From Flectobacillus major DSM 103 (GTDB lineage: Bacteria; Bacteroidota; Bacteroidia; Cytophagales; Spirosomataceae): a DNA stretch of 64,000 nt. Numbering within the stretch: position 1 is the first letter of the stretch; the number at the start of each line of letters is the position of its first letter. Positions 45,558 to 53,707 of the stretch are shown one piece after another. The stretch covers positions 45,590 to 109,589 of the forward strand of contig NZ_KE386492.1 of NCBI RefSeq assembly GCF_000427405.1, read 5' to 3'. The position numbers and the translations under genes were made by a program. The notes below the pieces were generated by a model. The model ran no database searches. It was not told where the DNA came from and was given only the letters and a program-made list of their open reading frames with translations.

Positions 45558-47759
45558 ATGAAAAAAATCTCTCACCACATTCGGTACATAACGGCCATTA
45601 TCGGGCTTTTTTGTAGCCATTGGGTCGATGCCCAGCTCAATAAACAAGAAGCAACCGCACTTATTGGACGGGTAATTCCTCAAAAAGCACATTTTTTTGT
45701 GGTAGAGGCTCTCGACAATACTGCTCCTAAAGACCTTTTTGAAATAGAAAGTAAAAATCAAAAAATCATTCTACGAGGTAACAACGGTGTTGCTGTGGCC
45801 TCTGCACTTTATTATTATTTAACAGAATACTGCCACTGTCAAATTACTTGGAATGGTAGCAATTTGGCTTTGCCTTCCAAACTTCCTCAACTTTCAACCA
45901 AAATTATCAAACAAACTCCTTACCAATATCGCTATTATCTCAACTATTGTACTTTCAACTACAGTATGTCGTGGTGGAACTGGGAAAGATGGCAAAAAGA
46001 AATTGACTGGATGGCTATGCACGGTATCAATATGCCCTTGGCCATTACAGGAGAAGAGTTTACTTGGCGAGAAGTGTACCACGAAATGGGCTTTTCGGAC
46101 AATGATTTATCGGATTTTTTTAGTGGTCCAGCTTATTTTTCATGGTTTTGGATGGGAAATCTCGACGGATGGGGCGGCCCTCTGCCAGTGAGCTGGATGA
46201 AGTCGCACAAAGATTTACAGGTGAAAATTTTACAACGAGAACGTGCTTTGGGGATGAAACCCGTCTTGCCTGCCTTTACAGGACACGTACCTTCGGCTTT
46301 TAAAAAGAAATACCCACAAGCCAAGCTAAAAGCAACCAACTGGACTAATGGTTTTGGCGATACTTATATTTTGGATTCGGAAGACCCTCTTTTTGCTGAA
46401 ATAGGGAAACGATTTATCAAAAAACAAACTGTATTATTTGGCTCTGACCACCTATATTCGGCCGATACTTTCAACGAAAACGAGCCTCCAACCGATGAGC
46501 CAGCCTATTTATCAAAGCTTAGTGCCAGGATTTATGAAGGTATGCGACAAGCAGACCCCGAAGCTATTTGGGTGATGCAGGGATGGCTTTTTTATAGCGA
46601 TAGAAAATTCTGGAAAGCCCCCCAAATTGAGGCTTTGCTCAATGCTGTACCCAACAACAAAATGTTGCTACTCGACCTAGCTACCGAAATTGAACCCGTT
46701 TGGAAAAGAACCGAGGCTTTTTATGGCAAGCCTTGGATCTGGAATATGCTCAATAACTTTGGAGGAAATGTTAATTTATTTGGCCGTATGGACGGCGTGG
46801 CCAGTGGCCCAGCTATGGCCTTGAATGACCCCAACTCAAAGAATTTACAAGGTATAGGACTCACAATGGAGGCCATCGAACAAAACCCTGTTATCTATGA
46901 GTTGATGATGCAACATACTTGGCAAAATACGCCCATTGATTTGAACGATTGGTTGGCCAAATATACCAAAAATCGCTACAAAACAGCTGACAAATCATTG
47001 GTAGATGCTTGGCAGATACTCAGACAAACCGTTTATAACGGCAAGGATATACGTGATGGTGCTGAGTCTATTGTTACAGGTCGACCAACCTTTGATTCTA
47101 CTACGGTTTGGACAAGAACTAAATTGAATTATGCCCCCAAGGATTTGTTAAAGGCTTGGGATTTATTTGTGCAAGCGTCGCAAAAAGGCATTGATTCAGA
47201 TGGCTTTCAATATGATTTAGTCGACATTACCCGACAAGTTTTGGCCAATTATGCTCTTGTTTTACAGAAAAAATGGAAAACTTCGTATAAAGCAAAAGAC
47301 GAAGCTCAATTCAAAAAAGACGCTCAGGCTTTTATTGATTTGATAGCCGATATGGATGAACTTCTGGCTACACGCAAAGATTTTATGCTTGGGCCATGGA
47401 TAAGCTCGGCAAGAAGCTGGGGCAATACAGCCCAAGAAAAAGCTCTTTACGAACAAAATGCCAGAGATATTATTACGCTTTGGGGCGATGCCAATAGTCC
47501 TCTGCACGAATATGCCAACCGCCAGTGGAGTGGCTTACTCAATGATTTCTACAAACCAAGATGGCAACAATTTTTCAGTGAATTGAGTATGGCTTTGAGC
47601 AACCAAAACGAACCCGATTTAGTAAAATTTGACCAAAAAATCCGTGAATGGGAATGGAATTGGGTAAAAACACAAAAAAACTTCCCTGTTGCCACCAAAG
47701 GTAATAGTCATCTGGTAGCCCAAAAAATGTATAATAAATACAGAAAATTGAGTCATTGA
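45558..47759 (+). CDS. Alpha-N-acetylglucosaminidase, GH89 (NAGLU-like), secreted
   Basis: Cleaves terminal alpha-linked GlcNAc from glycans such as heparan sulfate or some mucins. Signal peptide about 1-25 (LFCSHWVDAQ). The three NAGLU regions are present in a 733-aa protein: an N-terminal alpha/beta domain with NNGVAVASALYYYLTEYCHCQITWNG, the barrel with YRYYLNYCTFNYSMSWWNWERWQKEIDWMAMHGINMPLA and PVLPAFTGHVPSAFKKKYP, and a C-terminal helical domain. Candidate acid residues lie in SADTFNENEPP and LLDLATEIEPVWKRTE. It is the main hydrolase of the SusCD locus. Confidence 0.94.
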   Translation: MKKISHHIRYITAIIGLFCSHWVDAQLNKQEATALIGRVIPQKAHFFVVEALDNTAPKDLFEIESKNQKIILRGNNGVAVASALYYYLTEYCHCQITWNGSNLALPSKLPQLSTKIIKQTPYQYRYYLNYCTFNYSMSWWNWERWQKEIDWMAMHGINMPLAITGEEFTWREVYHEMGFSDNDLSDFFSGPAYFSWFWMGNLDGWGGPLPVSWMKSHKDLQVKILQRERALGMKPVLPAFTGHVPSAFKKKYPQAKLKATNWTNGFGDTYILDSEDPLFAEIGKRFIKKQTVLFGSDHLYSADTFNENEPPTDEPAYLSKLSARIYEGMRQADPEAIWVMQGWLFYSDRKFWKAPQIEALLNAVPNNKMLLLDLATEIEPVWKRTEAFYGKPWIWNMLNNFGGNVNLFGRMDGVASGPAMALNDPNSKNLQGIGLTMEAIEQNPVIYELMMQHTWQNTPIDLNDWLAKYTKNRYKTADKSLVDAWQILRQTVYNGKDIRDGAESIVTGRPTFDSTTVWTRTKLNYAPKDLLKAWDLFVQASQKGIDSDGFQYDLVDITRQVLANYALVLQKKWKTSYKAKDEAQFKKDAQAFIDLIADMDELLATRKDFMLGPWISSARSWGNTAQEKALYEQNARDIITLWGDANSPLHEYANRQWSGLLNDFYKPRWQQFFSELSMALSNQNEPDLVKFDQKIREWEWNWVKTQKNFPVATKGNSHLVAQKMYNKYRKLSH

Positions 47760-47973
47760 GCAAATGAATGATGGCACTGTAAGAGTGCTAAGTGATAATT
47801 TTAAGTGATTGACTAAAAAACATAACGCTTAAAAGTATTTTGCACTCTTACGTATTTTCCTAAGCCAAAATAGTTTCAAACAAAGATTTTATTCAATTAC
47901 CAACTTCATTATCAATTAATAAACTCATCAACAAAAGTTTCTCTTCATTCTAAACTCAAAACTACATAAAACT

Positions 47974-49107
47974 ATGCCCCCCAAAAGACTTATTTCTTTA
48001 GATGCACTCAGAGGCTTTGACATGTTTTGGATTATGAGTGGCGAGCATATTATTCATGCTTTGGCCGAAACAACACATATTCCTTTGTTTGAATGGATGT
48101 CAGAACAGCTACATCATACAGCTTGGAATGGCATTACTTTTTACGATATGATATTCCCGCTTTTTCTTTTTATTGCAGGAGCCTCTATGCCTTTTTCTAT
48201 GCAAAAAAAAGTAAGCGAATCATCGGTAAAGGCCGCCTACCAACTACCTCATGTAGCAAAGAAGTCCCTGTATCTAAGCATGTTGAAGCGAACTATTATT
48301 TTGATATTACTAGGCGTTGTAGTCAATGGTCTATTCAAGTGGAATGGCTACGAACAAACCCGTATAGCAAGTGTACTAGGGCGTATTGGTTTGGCGTGGT
48401 TTTTTGCAGGCATTATTTACCTGAATTTTGACACTACCAAACAGATTTACTGGTTTATTTTTATTCTGGTAGGCTATTGGCTGATCATGAAATACGTACC
48501 AGTTCCGGGCTTTGGAGCAGGCGTACTCACCAAAGAGGGTTCGCTAGAATCGTATATCGACCGTATTTTGTTGCCAGGAAGACTCCACAGCAAAGTACAC
48601 GACCCAGAAGGAATTTTGTCGACAATCCCTGCCATCGGCACAGCCATGTTGGGCACCTTTACGGCTACATTTCTCAAAGGGAATCATACATTTTCGGCTT
48701 ATCAGAAAATAGCAATAATGCTAGTGGCGGGTTTAACACTCATAGGCTTAGGTTTGCTTTGGGACATTTCATTCCCTATCAACAAACGTCTTTGGTCTAG
48801 CTCATTTGTATGCTTTGTAGGAGGATTTTGTGTTTTATTTTTGGCTATTTTTTACCTCATTATCGACCTTTGGGGTTGGCAGAAATGGGCTTTGCCATTT
48901 ATCTGGATTGGCTCAAATTCAATCTTGATTTATATGGCATCTGAAGGAATGGTAAACTTTGGATTTACAGCCAACTTTCTTTTTGGAGGTCTTATTGCCC
49001 ATACTCCCGAGATATGGCAACCTGTTTTTACAGCATGTTCAGTAACGATCACTCAGCTTATTTTGCTGTATATATTGTATAAAAATAAGGTTTTTCTAAA
49101 AATTTAG
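47974..49107 (+). CDS. HGSNAT/DUF5009-like multi-pass membrane acyltransferase family protein
   Basis: An inner-membrane protein of 377 aa with about ten helices. The N-terminus RLISLDALRGFDMFWIMSGEHIIHAL and GITFYDMIFPLFLFIAGASMPFS match the family of human heparan-alpha-glucosaminide N-acetyltransferase (HGSNAT) and bacterial DUF5009 proteins. The conserved His/Asp region in the first loops is present. Adjacent genes encode a NAGLU homologue and a sulfatase, the same enzyme set used in lysosomal heparan sulfate breakdown, which suggests N-acetylation of a glucosamine or recycling of the sugar (inference). The enzymatic role of the bacterial members is not settled. Confidence 0.82.
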   Translation: MPPKRLISLDALRGFDMFWIMSGEHIIHALAETTHIPLFEWMSEQLHHTAWNGITFYDMIFPLFLFIAGASMPFSMQKKVSESSVKAAYQLPHVAKKSLYLSMLKRTIILILLGVVVNGLFKWNGYEQTRIASVLGRIGLAWFFAGIIYLNFDTTKQIYWFIFILVGYWLIMKYVPVPGFGAGVLTKEGSLESYIDRILLPGRLHSKVHDPEGILSTIPAIGTAMLGTFTATFLKGNHTFSAYQKIAIMLVAGLTLIGLGLLWDISFPINKRLWSSSFVCFVGGFCVLFLAIFYLIIDLWGWQKWALPFIWIGSNSILIYMASEGMVNFGFTANFLFGGLIAHTPEIWQPVFTACSVTITQLILLYILYKNKVFLKI

Positions 49108-49128
49108 ATTTACAGGAAAAGATTAAAA

Positions 49129-49167
49129 GGATTAGAAGATCATATTTTCACTCAATTCTTCTAATCC
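49129..49167 (+). terminator. Terminator between the glycan locus and the RHS array
   Basis: GGATTAGAAGA / TCTTCTAATCC, perfect 11-bp stem with a 17-nt loop, 21 nt after the HGSNAT-like stop. It marks the border where the strand of all genes changes. Confidence 0.6.
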
Positions 49168-49182
49168 AAAAATCTTATATAT

Positions 49183-49371
49183 TTATATCCAATACTGACC
49201 GTTCACTACCATCTCCCTATTCCAATATTTGAATCTATATTTAACACTATATAGTTCATAATTGGTGCTTTCTACCTGTTGTAATACACCTGAATTACTC
49301 TTGAATGACACTCGTACATTACCTAAGTGGTCTTTGATATTGTATTCGTAAGCCCAAGCAATTATACACAA
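49183..49371 (-). pseudogene. RHS array unit K: core remnant at the left end of the array
   Basis: The first 38 codons copy the common RHS core end (YEYNIKDHLGNVRVSFKSNS then GVLQQVESTNY). The sequence then jumps to a damaged copy of the FKYQ region (YRFKYWNREMVV) and stops. Most of the core and all of the toxin are missing, and no immunity gene is left. The frame would start at TTG, as in the other units. It looks like the eroded edge of the array. Confidence 0.75.
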
Positions 49372-49507
49372 AACCCCGTTGACCTACAACTGCCAACGGG
49401 GTATAATTACTTATACTTAACTCTCCACTTCATATTGAATTTGCCAATCACGTGCGTGATGCTCTTATATCTTTTGGAGCGTAGGAACGCTTCGCTTAAC
49501 TAACGCC
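49360..49507 (-). repeat. Array spacer type 1, copy 1, with terminator hairpin
   Basis: Conserved ~147-bp element found seven times between units. On the minus strand it starts at a CGTTGGTTAAGCGAAGCG-like edge just after the immunity gene and ends in an 8-bp stem CCCCGTTG / CAACGGGG (49374-49401) followed by TTTT, a plausible intrinsic terminator for the unit before it. Two smaller palindromes are inside (ATCACGTGCGTGAT and AGCG...CGCT). Here the spacer frame reads TAT where most copies have TAG, so it is open. Confidence 0.85.
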
Positions 49508-49519
49508 ATAGAGGTATTC

Positions 49520-49816
49520 TTATACATCTTCAGCAATATGAATAACCCATACAAAGACGACTATGATATGAAATAAAACCCATCCAAAAAAAAATAATTC
49601 TTCCTTTTTATATTTAAACCAGCTATTGATTACTATATACACTACAAAAAGCAAAATAATAATAGGTAATAACCATAGAATAAAAAATAGTAATATTGAA
49701 ATAAAAACATTATTTATAATAATGCTTCCAGATGGGTAATAAACAAAAAATAGACTTGCTATAAAATTAGTTATGATGCCTATTTTCATAAGTTTTATTT
49801 TTGATTGCTTATCCAT
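49520..49816 (-). CDS. Unit J immunity-like membrane protein, intact
   Basis: A 98-aa protein with three hydrophobic segments (about 12-29, 33-65 and 74-95) and ATG start. No family recognised. Its first 22 nt overlap the ancestral 3' end of the lipase-like toxin frame (TGGATAAGCAATCAAAAATAA read in the toxin phase), the coupling expected of toxin-immunity pairs. The toxin is inactivated by three lesions, but this frame is unbroken, so it may be kept as orphan immunity. A membrane location suits protection from a lipase. Confidence 0.7.
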   Translation of the reverse strand: MDKQSKIKLMKIGIITNFIASLFFVYYPSGSIIINNVFISILLFFILWLLPIIILLFVVYIVINSWFKYKKEELFFFGWVLFHIIVVFVWVIHIAEDV

Positions 49817-50870
49817 GTTTTTAAATAATTTATAATTTTTTGCGTTGTCAATATATCTATGTTATAATGATTAACACCTGTTCCTGTATATTATACATAA
49901 TTGTTGAGCCATTAGCTGTATTTTTTCCACCTTGAGACCATACTGGAAAACTAGAATTTGATTGATAATGATTAGAATTTATTTTTACGTTTGAAGTATT
50001 ATTTCTATCAACAAAATCTGTTGATGCTCCTGCTACATCAGAAGCAAAACCAATAGCAGCATCTACTGTTATTAACTGTTCGACAGTTATACCCAACTCA
50101 TCTAAAATATGGGATAATTCCATAGCATTATCCCCTCCCTAGCTAAAACCGTATATTATGAGTTTATCGTTTGAACCTATTGTATAGTTTGCACGAATAA
50201 ATTCTATAGCTTCACGTAAATTTTTAGAATCACTCCAGGAGGATGAAATGGCTTTCCCTATAAAAGATTTTTTACTCTTTTTAGACCACTGATTTAGATT
50301 TTCGACTATTTCTCCTGCAACACCTTTTTTACCTTTCATTTTTGCATCTAATCCACTAAATACAACCATCACAGTTTTACTACCTCCGTCGCCATTGCCA
50401 TCGTCTTGTAGCTGTTGAGTTTCATCAGCTGCTTGATAAATGGTAGTCTTATCAGCATTTCCAATCTCATGTGCATTCCCATTAAAATCATAAATGGCTT
50501 AGCTTTGCATCCCATCTGGATCAATAAAGCGTAAAGGATTATTGTAGTTATATTGGTAAGGTGAATGCCTTCTTGATATATCCGCCAAAGCATCAACTCC
50601 CCACCATCTACCAATAGTCTTATCATAATACCTTGCCCCAAAATCATTGATACCACTTAATCCAAAGAGCGTTAGGCTTTCTTTATCTTGATACTTAAAT
50701 CTATTCTCAACACTATTTATTGTTCCTGTACCATTCAACTCTATCCCAAATGGGTCATAATTGGTGCTTTCTACCTGTTGTAATACACCTGAATTACTCT
50801 TGAATGATACTCGTACATTACCTAAGTGGTCTTTGATATTGTATTCGTAAAACCAAACAATTATACACAA
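49795..50870 (-). pseudogene. RHS array unit J: core plus lipase-like toxin, three disabling lesions
   Basis: After the usual core (ending RRHSPYQYNYNNPLRFIDPDGM at about codon 121) a TAA at 50501-50499 interrupts the frame. The same frame continues with AIYDFNGNAHEIGNADKT and a hydrolase domain to LIIYGFS, a TAG at 50141-50139, and GGDNAMELSHILDELG. The TAG thus replaces the residue inside a GxSxGG nucleophile elbow. The likely acid is in ITVDAAIGFAS. A 1-nt deletion near 49890 shifts the frame just before GTGVNHYNIDILTTQK, which carries the probable catalytic His; the restored frame would end at 49795. A dead Ser-Asp-His lipase toxin is the best reading. Confidence 0.8.
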
Positions 50871-51006
50871 AACCCCGTTGACCTACAACTGCCAACGGGG
50901 TATAATTACTTCCACTTAACTCTCCACTTCATGTTGAATTTGCCAATCACGAGCGTGATGCTCTTCTATCTTTTGGAGCGTAAGAACGCTTTGCTTAACC
51001 AACGCC
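50859..51006 (-). repeat. Array spacer type 1, copy 2
   Basis: Hairpin at 50873-50900. The internal palindrome reads ATCACGAGCGTGAT, and the spacer frame carries the TAG stop. It lies between the unit I immunity gene and the unit J core. Confidence 0.85.
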
Positions 51007-51028
51007 AGATGGAAAGAGTACCGTTCAT

Positions 51029-51373
51029 CTATGAAAAAACATCATCATAATTAGAAGGCAGACTAATCAATGGTGAATAATTTGTTTTCCAAATATCAAG
51101 TTCGAATAATCTTTCTTTTTTATCTAAATACAAAGATGCTATCACAGTTATACCATCTTCATCTAAGAAAATATATTCACTAGCTTGTTTCCCAAATTGA
51201 CGTTGTTCAGACATTACTCCTTCAGGATATAACTTAAGGCTTCCCATTCCACCATCATTCATTGGAGATACTAACATTTTTTTTTCCCAATCATATAGAA
51301 TAGCTATAGAAGCTTTTAAAATCAAATACTCCAAAAGCTTTTCTTCTTTGGGTAAGGCTTTCCTAATGTCCAT
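51029..51373 (-). CDS. Unit I immunity-like protein (DUF6984-like), intact
   Basis: A 114-aa soluble protein without signal peptide. LPKEEKLLEYLILKAS, then MLVSPMNDGGMGSLKLYPE and a C-terminal LFELDIWKTNYSPLISLPS resemble DUF6984-type small proteins known to me from toxin-immunity neighbourhoods. The cytosolic location would suit a toxin acting inside the cell, but the toxin of this unit is almost entirely deleted. Conservation of a full frame despite toxin loss suggests selection for immunity. Confidence 0.72.
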   Translation of the reverse strand: MDIRKALPKEEKLLEYLILKASIAILYDWEKKMLVSPMNDGGMGSLKLYPEGVMSEQRQFGKQASEYIFLDEDGITVIASLYLDKKERLFELDIWKTNYSPLISLPSNYDDVFS

Positions 51374-51407
51374 AAAAGTCTAATGTTTATTATATTGAAA
51401 GATTCTA

Positions 51408-51932
51408 TCACTTGATAATAAATGGCGGTTCATGGACTCTACCTATGTTTACTACATTATCTGATAGCTTGAATACTGTATTCTTGTTTCTTTTTATCTT
51501 TGTCTTTATTATCTTGTTTAAATTCGTTTTCTCTATCAGTATCACCTTTAGAGGCTAACCATTGGTCATTCGTTAATTCATCAGCTCCAATGTTTTCTTC
51601 TTTGGTCTTATCTTTCGCTGCCATCCCATCAGGGTCAATAAAGGATTATTGTAGTTATATTGGTAAGGCGAATGTCTTCTTGATACATCTGCCAAAGCAT
51701 CAACTCCCCACCATCTACCAATAGTCTTATCATAATACCTCGCACCAAAATCATTGATGCCACTTAATCCAAAGAGCGTTAGGCTTTCTTTATCTTGATA
51801 CTTAAAGCGGTTCTCAACTGTATTGTTTAAACCTGTTCCGTTTAGTTCTGTGTCCCATGGGGCGTAGTTGGTGCTTTCTACCTGTTGTAATACACCTGCA
51901 TTGTTTTTAAATGATACTCTTACATTTCCCAG
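51408..51932 (-). pseudogene. RHS array unit I: diverged core with frameshift and mostly deleted toxin
   Basis: The core begins only at LGNVRVSFKNNAGVLQQVE (51932), lacking YEYNIKDH, and differs from the other copies (TNYAPWDTELNGTGLNNTVEN), so it comes from another RHS lineage. A 7-nt loss in PLRFIDPDG (CCTTTATTGACCC) shifts the frame. The linker GADELTNDQWLASKGDTDREN follows, and after another shift only a short toxin tail remains (KLSDNVVNIGRVHEPPFIIK). The toxin type cannot be judged. Confidence 0.75.
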
Positions 51933-51952
51933 CCCTAAGCATTATGCAGAAA

Positions 51953-52090
51953 AACCCGTTGATCTGATATAGCCAACGGGTTGGTAATTATACTTTGGAG
52001 GTTTAGTTGAATCCCCAAAAATATCCACTCATTTTGTTTTGCAGTCTTAGACTGTATTTTTATTTATGCCACGAAATTGTAACCTTCGAG
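51953..52090 (-). repeat. Array spacer type 2, copy 1, with terminator hairpin
   Basis: Differs from the type 1 spacers but is related to 61971-62104. The hairpin AACCCGTTG / CAACGGGTT (51953-51982) is followed on the minus strand by TTTC, then the shared block (about 51999-52069) GGTTTAGTTGAA...CATTTTGT..TG.AGT...GTATTTTTATTTATG. It occurs with the diverged unit I core, so cores and spacers of the two types travel together. Confidence 0.65.
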
Positions 52091-52125
52091 GATAGTCGAA
52101 AAAACTCCAACAACGACAAAAAACT

Positions 52126-52389
52126 CTATTTTTTTAATTTCCGTATTATGAATAAGCATGAAATGACTAAACCAAGCGAGATAGAAAAAATAAGAGGTAT
52201 AATTATTCCAAAAAAAATAGTCATGTTTTCCCGCCCTTCAGTTTCTCCCTCATAAAGAAGAGTTCCTCTTTGGTCTCTAAAAAAAATCAAAATATGCTTT
52301 ATATAAATAGGGTTTAATTGTACCAAAATGAACAAAACTAATAACGTTATTATAATACTATAAACTAAAATGATTAATATTTTTTTCAT
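52126..52389 (-). CDS. Unit H immunity-like two-TM membrane protein, intact
   Basis: An 87-aa protein with TM helices at about 3-25 and 58-82 and a polar loop between (FFRDQRGTLLYEGETEGREN). No family recognised. It starts 7 nt after the stop of a toxin tail (DMTKSKQVIFWEFK). A membrane-embedded immunity protein is the simplest reading by position. The toxin of this unit has been rearranged, so this gene is also an orphan. Confidence 0.65.
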   Translation of the reverse strand: MKKILIILVYSIIITLLVLFILVQLNPIYIKHILIFFRDQRGTLLYEGETEGRENMTIFFGIIIPLIFSISLGLVISCLFIIRKLKK

Positions 52390-52396
52390 GTGTTTT

Positions 52397-52441
52397 TTAT
52401 TTAAACTCCCAAAATATAACTTGCTTTGATTTTGTCATATC
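52397..52441 (-). pseudogene. Unit H toxin 3' tail
   Basis: Fourteen codons DMTKSKQVIFWEFK and a stop, in the right place and strand for the end of a toxin before its immunity gene. The upstream part is replaced by sequence in the opposite orientation. Confidence 0.5.
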
Positions 52442-52705
52442 TGATATATCAAGATACAGGCTCAACACCACGAAATTTAATTTTATTTAAAAGAAATGAT
52501 GCTAATGCTTTTACTACGAATGCGTGGTCTTTGCCAACAGAACAATTTGTACAAGTTACTCCTTTAAATTTTTTAAGATTTACACCAGTGTGCAATTAAT
52601 GTCTCACTGAGTTCAATATCTCTGATAGTTGGGACTGATGGATTGACTAATAGCCAATGGGCGGTAGCACATGGGGATGCTGATAAAGAGAGAGTCTATA
52701 AATGA
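52442..52705 (+). pseudogene. Inverted fragment inside unit H
   Basis: Two coding-like pieces read on the plus strand. 52631-52705 encodes GTDGLTNSQWAVAHGDADKE, the post-core linker motif (GADGLTNSQW in other units), in reverse orientation. 52442-52599 reads YQDTGSTPRNLILFKRNDAN and onward to FLRFTPVCN, an unidentified 3' end. An internal inversion or insertion of toxin sequence explains both. Confidence 0.55.
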
Positions 52706-52713
52706 TAATAGAG

Positions 52714-53003
52714 CACTTGCCATCCCATCAGGGTCAATAAAGCGTAAAGGATTATTGTAGTTATATTGGTAAGGCGACATTGATGCCACTTAATCCAAAG
52801 AGCATTAGGCTTTCTTTATCTTGATACTTAAAGCGGTTCTCAACACTATTTGCCGTTCCTGTACCATTGAGTTCTATACCAAATGGGTCATAATTGGTGC
52901 TTTCTACCTGTTGTAATACACCTGAATTACTCTTGAATGATACTCGTACATTACCTAAGTGGTCTTTGATATTGTATTCGTAAGCCCAAGCAATTATACA
53001 CAA
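52714..53003 (-). pseudogene. RHS array unit H: core with internal deletion
   Basis: The core runs normally to FGLSGIN, then about 80 nt coding for DFGARYYDK...DALAD are missing, which shifts the frame (VALPI, stop). The remaining YQYNYNNPLRFIDPDGMAS segment follows out of frame and abuts the inverted fragment. Confidence 0.75.
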
Positions 53004-53138
53004 AACCCCGTTGACCTACAACTGCCAACGGGGTAAAATTACTTATACTTAACTCTCCACTTCATATTGAATTTGCCAATCACGTGCGTGATGCTCTTAT
53101 ATCTTTTGGAGCGTAAGAACACTTCGCTTAACCAGCGA
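52992..53138 (-). repeat. Array spacer type 1, copy 3
   Basis: Hairpin at 53006-53033. Here the spacer frame is open (TAT in place of TAG) and is in phase with the unit G immunity gene, which reads through it to a stop at 53039. The proximal edge has base changes (GAACACTTCGCTTAACCAGCG). Confidence 0.85.
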
Positions 53139-53707
53139 CCAGAGGAATATCCTGAAATTTTAGTCATTGAATACTTGTACTGAGAGTACTTTTTTATTCG
53201 TTTTTTTTTGTCAAACTCTATATACATAAATAAATCTCTGCCCTGAATCTCTGCCACTCTATTATTTATCATTCTAATTCTAGCCACTATACCTAAATCA
53301 TTAGAATAGTTTGTAAAAGTTATCAACAAGTATTCTGTTTTTTGAGAGCAATCGAAAGTTTTTTGTGATAAAATAAATGGTGCATTTGTATCTCTGTTAA
53401 ACTTGATAGACACTTTGCTTAAAGAATCTTCAATTTGGTTTATCAAGTCAGGTTTTACATTTTCTTTCCATAAGTCTTTACCCTTATTTTTTAAAATTTC
53501 AGTTGCAAAAACAGCAAAGTTACAGTTTAATTTAATTGTATCTATCTGGAAACAAAGATGTCTGTTAGATGATGAACTCTCACTTGTTACATACTCTGCT
53601 AATTGATTAGACTTTAATATATTGTTTAATGCACAAGGATATATCCATTTTTTTTGCCCAAAAACAGGAATTATAATAAACATCAAAAAAAAGACTACAT
53701 ATTTCAT
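53039..53707 (-). CDS. Unit G immunity-like exported protein, C-terminus derived from the spacer
   Basis: A 222-aa protein with signal peptide MKYVVFFLMFIIIPVFG, hence periplasmic. The body (to about 185) matches no family I know. The last ~33 residues (GRWLSEVFLRSKR then YKSITHVIGKFNMKWRVKYK) are encoded by the conserved spacer, so the original stop was probably lost or the tail was acquired. It overlaps the toxin stop by 4 nt. Periplasmic immunity suits a toxin acting on envelope proteins. Confidence 0.75.
   Translation of the reverse strand: MKYVVFFLMFIIIPVFGQKKWIYPCALNNILKSNQLAEYVTSESSSSNRHLCFQIDTIKLNCNFAVFATEILKNKGKDLWKENVKPDLINQIEDSLSKVSIKFNRDTNAPFILSQKTFDCSQKTEYLLITFTNYSNDLGIVARIRMINNRVAEIQGRDLFMYIEFDKKKRIKKYSQYKYSMTKISGYSSGRWLSEVFLRSKRYKSITHVIGKFNMKWRVKYK

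Noticed and set aside
49857..50870. Programmed recoding (stop readthrough) of the lipase-like tip J
   Set aside because: Two different stop codons, one inside the active-site motif, plus a 1-nt frameshift point to decay instead of recoding.
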